A stretch of DNA of 64,000 nucleotides from Arachnopeziza araneosa (lineage: Eukaryota > Ascomycota > Leotiomycetes > Helotiales > Arachnopezizaceae), in the NCBI GenBank assembly GCA_003988855.1, contig QYAI01000150.1, forward strand, positions 62,001 to 126,000, read 5' to 3'. The notes under the pieces are model-generated. The model did not search any database and was not told the origin of the DNA. It was given only the letters and a program-made list of their open reading frames with translations. Shown piece after piece: positions 56,665 through 64,000 of this stretch. The first letter of the stretch is position 1. Each line of letters begins with the position of its first letter. Both the position numbers and the translations under genes were made by a program.

Positions 56665-58200
56665 ATGTTTCTCCGATTGCTCAGAATCGCAGCTCTATTG
56701 TTCCCCTTATTTTCTGCGGCCCAACCATCCCAGACAATCCTGCAAACGCCAATCAGCAACCATGGTCCCAATTTGGACAGCTCACGACAAAATGCTCCTC
56801 ATATTTTCAACGCACTTCATTCCTCCATGAGACAATGGGGCTCCTCTCTCAAACATAATGGGATGTCGTTCTTCCCGGCAAGCATTCCGAATAATACGCT
56901 TTTGTATCACGGGACTCGTAAACAGATCCCTGTGACGGGAATGGAATGGCTTGCTTTTGAAATCGAGCACGCCGAACTTTTTGCACGTCCATGGCCTCCT
57001 CCGCGTAGGCCGCTAGAGCGAGGAGGCGACCATCCAGATGAGGCAGGACCTGATCTACTCGGGATGGAATTCGTGGAAGAAATCACCGAAGAGGAGCTGT
57101 CCGAGCAGACTAAAATTCCCGCGCATCTTTACATTTATCGCACTAAGCGCCCCCTGCATAATATCCTCTATGTTGACGGCATGTCGGCTGGAAAGTCGCC
57201 AATGGGGACATTGGATACCCAAGATCTGGTTCTCCGTCGAAACGACTCAAAGTCATTCGATCCACGGGGAGATTTCATGAGAGCAAGGGATCTCTGTGCT
57301 ATCGGGTTGAGATGGGGCTTTGAAGGTATTATCAGGATGGAAGCTGGGTTTGAGTTGATCCTCTGCAACTTCTCGCGGAATCTGGAGCTAGTTGATGTGA
57401 GGCAAAGACCGTATTTTGATGTTCGGGAAGCGTACAATGATCGTCAGCAATTTGAATACATGAGAGGAGCATCGATGAGATATCAGGGAGTTACCGCTGG
57501 TAGGGTGCAGCTAGATTATTCTTCCATGGTATCAGCTTTCTTCTATCCTACGAATCTAACAAACCCGAGAGCTGGGTTGGCAGAGTTACCAAGTTTAGTG
57601 TTTTCTAATTCTTCGGTGTTGGAACGGATCCAGTCGGATGTCAAGGAAACATTCTCGATGGAAAGGACCGAAATCAAGGAGAGTGTGAATTGGCAGGGTG
57701 TTGTTGACATGATTGTGACGAGATACTCAGAGCGCTTGCAAGTCATGTCATCTGCATCAGACAACACCACATTACTTTCAGAGATTAACTTCCTCCTCAC
57801 AGTTTTCATCAACTACAGAGATCCCAATGTCGAAGCTGCCATTGACAATTGCTCGAACCATTACCTCAATGCCGTAGTGCCGAGGACTTATCAGGATCAC
57901 CTGATTCACGCAGCGATCCACACCGTCTCTCGAAAGATCTGTGCTTCGCTTTTCCAAGCTCGCGAGATCTTGCTAGAAGAAGACACTGGTGGTGATGTTG
58001 TGGCTACATCTCAATCGGTGGTGAAGGATCTGATGGCGTATCTGGATTGGAGCACGTGGCATGAGTGCGGCAAGTGTGCGGTTGACGAAGTCTGCTTTGT
58101 GGCTATGTGGCCTTGGGGAGCAGTTGAGGATCATGAGAATCCTGGGTGCATCAAACCTAAAGAAGGATCGCATGGGAAACTGTATTGGTGGAGATGGTAG
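56665..58200 (+). CDS. secreted conserved fungal protein with YHGT motif
   Basis: Single-exon ORF of 511 residues. An N-terminal signal peptide (LRLLRIAALLFPLFSAAQ) precedes the mature protein. NNTLLYHGTRKQIP followed by GMEWLAFEIEHAELFAR near residues 76-108 belongs to a conserved fungal family without assigned activity. The YHGT string resembles the first motif of ADP-ribosyltransferase folds, a weak hint only. Later segments include DFMRARDLCAIGLRWGFEGI, a potentially glycosylated central region with several N-x-S/T sites, and a C-terminus with Cys residues (HECGKCAVDEVC) and WW. It is read divergently from the FAD oxidoreductase gene. Function unknown; secretion is the firm inference. Confidence 0.82.
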   Translation: MFLRLLRIAALLFPLFSAAQPSQTILQTPISNHGPNLDSSRQNAPHIFNALHSSMRQWGSSLKHNGMSFFPASIPNNTLLYHGTRKQIPVTGMEWLAFEIEHAELFARPWPPPRRPLERGGDHPDEAGPDLLGMEFVEEITEEELSEQTKIPAHLYIYRTKRPLHNILYVDGMSAGKSPMGTLDTQDLVLRRNDSKSFDPRGDFMRARDLCAIGLRWGFEGIIRMEAGFELILCNFSRNLELVDVRQRPYFDVREAYNDRQQFEYMRGASMRYQGVTAGRVQLDYSSMVSAFFYPTNLTNPRAGLAELPSLVFSNSSVLERIQSDVKETFSMERTEIKESVNWQGVVDMIVTRYSERLQVMSSASDNTTLLSEINFLLTVFINYRDPNVEAAIDNCSNHYLNAVVPRTYQDHLIHAAIHTVSRKICASLFQAREILLEEDTGGDVVATSQSVVKDLMAYLDWSTWHECGKCAVDEVCFVAMWPWGAVEDHENPGCIKPKEGSHGKLYWWRW

Positions 58201-58947
58201 CATGTTAGCGGGGTTTCTGCTCTATAAAGCGTTTTCCTCACAATCTTCTTCTATTTGAAATAGTCAATAGATAGGTATTGTGCCGCTAACAGCCGCGCAA
58301 GAAATTGTTGTGTTTTAGGCGGCAATTCAATCTTGGCAGCGCTCATTGAACCACAACAAAAACCCATTTGATTTGCATATCAATGATTAACATTGGTTTT
58401 GTGGATTGATTATAAACCACCCAGTCTTTTAAGTTCCGTGGACATGATTTTCTTCGCCTTCATCTTCTTTTCCTCTCTAACTTGGAAACCCTCTCAAAAC
58501 CCGGTTCCACTTTTGCATACTTGCTCCATCCGGCCCTCACTTGTTCAATTATATGTAACGAGACAAAAGACATAAACTAAGCACGTCATAATATCCAGTA
58601 AAATTAGCACACGAGCAAGAAGCCAACATCGATAAAATTTAAAATGGTTTTTGCTATAGAAGTCGATGGCAGACTAAAAAGGAGATCCTCTTCCGACTCA
58701 ATTGAACACAGTGCTTTTGATGTTAGAGCCGAGTTACCAAAAGAAATGGGAGAAGGACGGAGGCGCATCTCTTGACTTGGTATTGATTTTTTATTTGCGC
58801 AAGTTAACCCTAATCTATCCTCCCAGCCTTAACGCCATCCTTCCCTAAAACGACCTTTCGTTGCGCCAAGCCAACGAAAGTCCTTCGTGTTACCAGCGTT
58901 CGATCGAACATTATCGCTTGTTCAAACGCCTACCTAGTGCGTCGACC
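58201..58947. other. convergent spacer
   Basis: Between the secreted protein gene and the 3' end of the repeat-protein gene. No gene recognised. Confidence 0.45.
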
Positions 58948-59709
58948 TCAACCTCTTTTGAATCCTCTCTTTCCCGACTTACCCTTGGACTGGCCTGCAG
59001 CAGCAGAAGCAACAGCTGGTGCCTAATCATGATCAATTTCTCGTCACAGGGTCAAAAGACGGGGTATGGATCCTTACACCAGTGACGATATCTCCCGCCT
59101 CAAAAGCTTCAACGGCTGACTGTGCGAGTGCGGCGGCCTGGGTTGATTAGTGGTTGGGGTGTAGATGGGAGGAGGGGTATTGAACATACAGCTATTCCAG
59201 CTGAGCCATCGTTGGCATCAGCGTTGATATCTGTTGCGTTGGCAGCGGCAGCGGCGGCATCTGCGTTTCCCTTCTTCTCGGCCCGTCCGGCTTTCACGTT
59301 GCCTTTGGAGTTTGCAGCGGCGCTGGCGACGGCTGGGGCCTGTACGGATTAAGGTTTAGTATTGCCATGCTGATATCACAATGGAGGTTAGGGCGCGTAC
59401 AGCAGTGACAATATCTCCAGCTTCAAAAGCTTCGACGGCTGATTGAGCAAGTGCTGCGGCCTGTAGGTATTAGTATTACTCATATCTTAATCAAAGGAGT
59501 CAAGATGTCGACGTACAGCAATTCCCGCTGATCCATCATTGGCATCAACATTGATATCTGTTGCATTAGCGGCTGCGTTAGCAGCTGCGTTTTTATCTTT
59601 TCCTGCCGCAGCATATGCGGAGAGAACCACTACACGGCATTAGGTTTGCAGTTCTCTTGGGGGAAGGGACTTTACAGCTCAAGACGCCGAAGATGGTTGA
59701 GCACTTCAT
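58948..59709 (-). CDS. secreted Ala-rich repeat protein made of duplicated exon pairs
   Basis: No single ORF shows this gene. Six exons, 59709-59676, 59629-59517, 59460-59401, 59339-59190, 59137-59078 and 59022-58948, join through five GT-AG introns into 163 residues. MKCSTIFGVLSLVLSAYAAA is a signal peptide. The mature protein is two copies of a two-exon unit. The longer exon ends NATDINxDANDGSAGIA; the next 20-codon exon reads AAALAQSAVEAFEAGDIVT plus A or G. Each pair is followed by APAVASAAA. Basic linkers border the units: GKDKN, GRAEKKGN, and a C-terminal GKSGKRGFKRG. All introns after the first are phase 0, which allows tandem exon duplication. Kex2-type cutting at KR, and perhaps KK, is plausible. 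Use as a RiPP or Kex2-processed precursor is a hypothesis; a structural secreted peptide is the alternative. Confidence 0.78.
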
Positions 59710-60821
59710 GTTGAAATAGATTATTAAATATAGTATATGAGCGATCTACGCTGTGAATAATTAAAGAATGAAAATCGTGTCAAACGAGAGTGAGTAGGAA
59801 TCGAAAAAGAAGAGGAAAAGGACTTGGCAATGCTGATATAGGGCATTGATTAGTGGGCCATATGGTTCTGCTCGGAAGAATAATGAGACGGGAGATCGAC
59901 GGCGCAGTCGGGATTGACGATTTGAATGCATCATCGACTTTGAAGGCTCGCAGCTATTGGCGGATGTGGTACTGTGATACATAGGCTGTTGTTATGCTTG
60001 CAAGATGTCAACGCCGCTTGCTCAAACTTTATGCATCTCATGGAAGAGGCTGCGTGACTGTGTGATTCTCTCATGGAATGAAAGTTGTTTTATTCTCATC
60101 TCGGAATCGAAGAGTTAGGACGGCTTCTCGCATTATTGATTCGGATGTGTACCTAGGTAGTATTAACGAAAGCTGCACGTGACTAGTACCAACGAGAACA
60201 CCGTCCCATGCGGCAAATGCCATTCCTACGACTTTCTTTCAGAAAGCTGGTGAAGGATTCCTCGGGTGGTGGAACAGCCTTGTTATATATGGACGGATCT
60301 GTTGCATGATTGGTTTCAACATCCTTGCGGCATCACCGTCCGAAGCAAGGAGGTCTGTCGATCCTCCAGAGCCTCACAAACCACTCGCTCTATGTGCGAA
60401 TGAGCGCTGGTAATAAGCACAGATTGTCAGATCTGATACTGTGATGGAATAGAGCGCTTGAGACTTCTAAGAGAACACGAAGGTGTGCTAATGACTAAGC
60501 AATTCATCACGTGCTACTAACCGAAATTCTCCATCTGGGAACGCAAAATTGGCTGCTGGTTTAATTTGCCTGAAAATAGGTTTTGATACTGTGAATTATC
60601 AAAAAGATAATCATGGACAAAAGTATATTCTTAGATTTGTCAAAGGAAATGACAAGAAAACATGAAACTCACGGATTAAGCGAGAAATCCCAAACCAAAA
60701 CAACCAACTGACCAACCCCTAAATGCACCGACCGATCCATTGCGTGACTGGAGATGGAAAACACCAACAGAAGGCCAAATCAGACCAAAACTCACACCAC
60801 CATCATGAACGTATCAGCACC
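59710..60821. other. spacer without recognisable genes
   Basis: 5' flank of the repeat-protein gene, then 0.8 kb lacking supported ORFs. A GTACCTAGGTA palindrome occurs near 60150. Confidence 0.4.
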
Positions 60822-61055
60822 ATGATTCTCCATTCCCATCTCCCCCTTCTCTTCACTGCCCTCGCACTGGCCAATGCCCGACCCAAGCGAGTCGGCCCCC
60901 CTGATCTCAAACTCGCTTCGGGGGCCTCTCGAAACGGGAAGCGTCAGACGACGGCGGAAGCGGCTCCAGCAGTGGATGCGACGTCCGATCAATCAGTGAT
61001 GCGACAGTGTCGCGTTCCACGCCGTCGGGGCCTCTCCCTCGCTTGCAAGAACTGA
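60822..61055 (+). CDS. small secreted protein with dibasic sites (tentative)
   Basis: A 77-residue ORF starting MILHSHLPLLFTALALANA, a clear signal-peptide pattern, then a basic mature part with PKR, GKR and PRRRG sites and two Cys. An upstream in-frame Met at 60723 would bury the signal, so 60822 is chosen. No domain is known. A small secreted or Kex2-processed peptide is the simplest reading; chance ORF cannot be excluded. Confidence 0.35.
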   Translation: MILHSHLPLLFTALALANARPKRVGPPDLKLASGASRNGKRQTTAEAAPAVDATSDQSVMRQCRVPRRRGLSLACKN

Positions 61056-61308
61056 AATATGGGATGGCTGCCACCCCATCCTGGGTTTGTCCTGCGCTTC
61101 GATCGATCCGTCGTTTGCTCTGTGTTGCGTTCTGCCATTCTCTTCGCTGTTGCAGGTCAACTTGTTCGTTCTGTGAACACCAAGTCACTCACTCATTCAT
61201 TCGTTCATTCATCACTCTTCAGCAATATTCGAATCGGGTTGCGATCGAGTGGAATCATACTACACGACTTCTTTGAGTCCCACGAAACAACTCCTCCCAC
61301 AAGACAAG

Positions 61309-61575
61309 ATGGGCAACAATCTCTCCTCCAAGGTCGTGGTCGACACCTCGAAAGATATCTTTGGCGGCCAGGATAAGATCAACACGATCCACATGGGCCT
61401 GCTCTGGCTCCTGGGGATCCAAGGCATTGCTATGATCTGGGCGACGTGCTTGTTGGTGGACCGATGGAGGGGACCGCAGGGAAACCGGAGTGTGAGCTTT
61501 ATGAGTGTGCTGGTGGCGATGATAGCGAGTGCGGCGTGGCCGTTGGTGTTTGCGTACTTGATGTTTAGTCGGTAG
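61309..61575 (+). CDS. small two-helix membrane protein, possible N-myristoylation
   Basis: ORF of 88 residues from ATG at 61309 (MGNNLSSKVVVDTSKDIFGG). Gly2 with Ser6 fits the N-myristoylation pattern MGxxxS. Two hydrophobic helices follow: MGLLWLLGIQGIAMIWATCL and SVLVAMIASAAWPLVFAYLM, separated by a basic loop (DRWRGPQGNR). The upstream in-frame start at 61249 adds 20 residues that remove the myristoylation site. No known family; a membrane-anchored small protein is likely. Confidence 0.55.
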   Translation: MGNNLSSKVVVDTSKDIFGGQDKINTIHMGLLWLLGIQGIAMIWATCLLVDRWRGPQGNRSVSFMSVLVAMIASAAWPLVFAYLMFSR

Positions 61576-62135
61576 AGGGGGAGACACGGGAAGGGGACGA
61601 TGGATTCGAGACGGATATTCAGAGAATGGCTTTGCATCTATAAGGATGTGGTGGATTGATGATAGGACGGCGGTGCATAAAGAGCAGTTGTGGATACACT
61701 AGTCTCTTTTCTTTTGGACAGGGGAAATGTAACAACGCTCTTGATTCTTCCAAGTTGTTATTCAACTACTTGACGTCTCCTTTTTCAATTTTCCTCCAAC
61801 TTCCTTCAAATCTTGATCACCGCTGGAAGTGCTGATGAGCGCTAACTAGCTATCAATCAGTTCATTCTTCAAGGAAATAATTCAGTGATGGCTAAACATG
61901 CCATCGAGAACCTGAGAGCGAGTTATTTCCAAAGAGAAGAGACGAAAGTTGTGTGGGTAACAAGAAGACGATGAAAGTATTCGAGTATTAAAATTTGATC
62001 TGACTCTAGATGGCTCTCTATGGCTATCTATCCTTGTCTTTCCAATGCTGAACTAAGAAATAAGATACCACAAACCGAACCACCAATCACTATGTCGAAA
62101 GATGATCGAATATCTCCCATTATCTCAGCTCATCC
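61576..62135. other. convergent spacer
   Basis: 3' flanks of the small membrane protein and R3H genes. No gene seen. Confidence 0.4.
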
Positions 62136-63104
62136 TCAAACCAAGCCCCAAAGTGGTCTTGGTAACTCCTCCACCCTATCAACAACCACTTCTCGAATAC
62201 CAACCCAGGCCCTCCTCTTCGCACCTACCGTTTCACTCCGACTTGTCAAGCCATAATACTCTCCTAGACAATGAACCAACCACCTGGCAAACCCACCCTC
62301 CTTCTCCCCAATCAACCCCTCATATACCTTCTTCTCCTTCAACAGCACCTCCTCAACAGCCTCCTTCTGCTCATCGGACATGGTAATCCCATTCCCATTG
62401 CGATCCCTCCCGATGAAAACAATCTCCTCATCCTCGGAATCCACCTCTGCTCCACCTGTATCCGTGTCCTTATTCCCCATCTGTCTCTTCTCATACTCAC
62501 GGATGAATTGTCGGATCTCGGATTCCAGATCTTGGAGGAGGGTCTTGGCACCCTTGGAACGCTTCAACTTGGTTCGTAATTCCTGTGGGACTTTGCCTTT
62601 TCCGGTCTCCTTCTCGCTTTTGCCACTGGTGGCGGGTTTCTTCTTCTCGAGCTTCTCTTCTGCGCGGTGGCGGATGCCTGCATCCCAGAGAGGAGCGAGG
62701 TAGTAGGGAACGGTATGGACCGGATAGGTAGGTCGGACTTCCCAGTCGGAAGGGAGAGGGGGTTGAGCATTGGGGACGTTGAGGAAGTTGGCTGGGGGAA
62801 GGAATTATTAGCAATGGACGACTTTGGATGGGGATGATGCGGGGTTCAAGCGCATACCATTATCCCATCTTTGTCGTCGTCTGCTCCCTTCTTTGCCTTT
62901 CAGGAGGAGGTCCCGGCGGCGCAAGCTGTCGCGTTTGAGGTCGATGCTCTTTTTCCTGTACAGCGGACGCGCAATATCCTCAGCGTCCAGAGGTATCTTT
63001 AACTTTGCTCCGCTCCCGAGAGTAAGTTTCAATAATGCCGCAGCTGTGAGGGGGATATTGGGATCCTGCTGTTCCGGGGGTGGGACTGCGCTGAGGATTG
63101 CCAT
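62136..63104 (-). CDS. R3H-associated domain protein
   Basis: Two exons, 63104-62858 and 62791-62136 (66-bp intron, GTATGC donor, TTGCTAATAA branch site), give 300 residues. The start MAILSAVPPPEQ is the usual one for the family. Residues about 40-165 match the fungal R3H-associated N-terminal domain: KRDSLRRRDLLLKGKEGSRR, then the exon junction in QRWDNANFLNVPNAQPPLP, SDWEVRPTYPV, and VPYYLAPLWDAGIR. A C-terminal R3H-like segment has RWLVHCLGEYYGLTSRSE with the Arg-x3-His pattern, expected to bind single-stranded nucleic acid. Between them is an acidic, phosphorylatable linker (GAEVDSEDEEIVF). The molecular role is not known. Confidence 0.88.
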
Positions 63105-63843
63105 TGTAATGGTGAGATTGTGTGAGAGATGGCGAGAATCTGCTAAGTCAAAGTCCAAGGAGGGATTCCAGATGGGAATGGGATTGAGCAAAGGATACAG
63201 TTGATGATGATGGATGAAGGAGTTGGAGGAGTCAGCGATGGGGGACGCGCTCAGGAAGCTTGGTGCTGCAGTGCGATAAGGAGTGGATCAGGCAATAGTG
63301 ACGCACGAGATGGGTCCAATCGGAGACTACACCGAAGGAGGTGGCTGTATGACTGGGAGCTAAGAGGAGATGAAATGATTCACCACCGAAAATGAATATG
63401 CAAGTATTATCTCATAATGAATGTCAACATGTGCACAAGAGATGTACTGGTACCGCACAAGGAGGGACATGACGCTTAGGTGGAACTAGAATCCGATTCT
63501 GGACTTCCAAAACCTCTACCGAACAGTAGTCCAAGGCACTTCTGGCCATATCTTGAATGTAACGTTTGGAAACTTACGACTACTGGCAAGTTAGAATCCA
63601 TACAGAGTACAATTACGCATATATGTCATGTGTCTTAGGATGAGAATCAGCCAAGCCAGATGAGGCTGCGAGCAATTCCTGAACCCACAGGCTCCGCCAC
63701 AACGACCATCACAATTCATGAGAAGGCCTGCAATACTTCAACGATGTTTTGAAGCCTGAGAAAGCGGTTTCAATCTGAGGAATACAGGACACCCTGACGT
63801 CTGTGATGCAGCCAGCATCAAGATTGACGTCCTGACCATCGAG
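63105..63843. other. divergent intergenic region
   Basis: 5' flanks of the R3H gene (minus) and the partial gene at the right edge (plus). No other feature recognised. Confidence 0.4.
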
Positions 63844-64000
63844 ATGGACGGGCGAGAAGCCGTTGAAGCGTGGACCCTAGCAGTCGAAGAAGATACCAAT
63901 CCCGACATCGCCAACGAAGACCTCGACGACCTAACCATCTCGGAGCTTCAAGCGGTGGTGCGCCAATTGAAGAACCGCCAGAGAGAGGCGCTCGAGGCGC
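63844..64000 (+). CDS. partial gene at right edge, unknown function
   Basis: An open frame runs off the window. The ATG at 63844 starts MDGREAVEAWTLAVEED, then DLDDLTISELQAVVRQL and RQREALEA; the second part is acidic and then probably coiled coil. The same frame extends back to about 63789 behind an AATACAG acceptor-like site, so this may be a second exon. The high GC of the third codon positions fits coding sequence. No family recognised. Confidence 0.4.
   Translation, partial: MDGREAVEAWTLAVEEDTNPDIANEDLDDLTISELQAVVRQLKNRQREALEA

Noticed and set aside
1..64000. CRISPR arrays, rRNA genes or bacterial-type operons
   Set aside because: No spacer-repeat arrays or rRNA sequence were seen, and intron-bearing genes show the window is fungal; the RHS protein alone does not make it bacterial.

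Overview
The window looks like nuclear DNA of a filamentous ascomycete (Pezizomycotina). Genes carry short 45-60 bp GT-AG introns with fungal branch sites. Families present are typical of that group: HET domains, NACHT-ankyrin NLR-like protein, 2EXR, UstYa/DUF3328, a Hos3-type deacetylase and an R3H-associated protein. I cannot name the species. No rRNA, tRNA, CRISPR array or intact transposon was found.

Layout. 0-5 kb is housekeeping: a Hos3-type histone deacetylase running off the left edge and a three-exon queuine tRNA-ribosyltransferase, both on the minus strand. 5.6-8.5 kb holds a decayed HET-domain gene and an intact 2EXR protein. 9-15.8 kb is gene-poor and repeat-rich, with relics of an M3 oligopeptidase and a UstYa-family oxidase side by side. 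15.9-17.5 kb is a type I membrane protein with a TTS-repeat stalk. 18.6-20.8 kb has a truncated amidase, a HET fragment and an intact DUF1223 protein. 21-24.7 kb is non-coding except for an ankyrin-gene fragment, tandem repeats and one doubtful ORF.

25-49 kb is an accessory block rich in self/non-self and conflict-type genes. It contains an intact HET protein, a 6.3 kb NACHT-ankyrin NLR pseudogene with three in-frame stops and two frame changes, and a 2169-aa fungal homologue of the bacterial Tc-toxin B-C fusion (SpvB, FG-GAP, RHS/YD repeats). A divergently transcribed beta-propeller protein, a domesticated copia-type beta-barrel protein and a second intact HET protein follow.

49-60 kb starts AT-rich and almost empty. 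It then carries an intact four-exon UstYa-family gene facing a five-exon secreted FAD oxidoreductase, a 511-aa secreted protein, and a six-exon gene, not visible as one ORF, for a secreted Ala-rich protein built of duplicated exon pairs with dibasic sites. UstYa plus FAD oxidase plus a repeated secreted peptide resembles a fungal RiPP (dikaritin-like) locus; this is a hypothesis. 60-64 kb returns to small secreted or membrane proteins, an R3H protein and the start of a partial gene.

Repeated decay of HET and NLR genes, with stops of the kind made by C-to-T changes, fits a fast-evolving accessory segment flanked by conserved genes. The most striking loci are the Tc-like protein with its divergent propeller neighbour, and the UstYa/FAD/repeat-peptide group.
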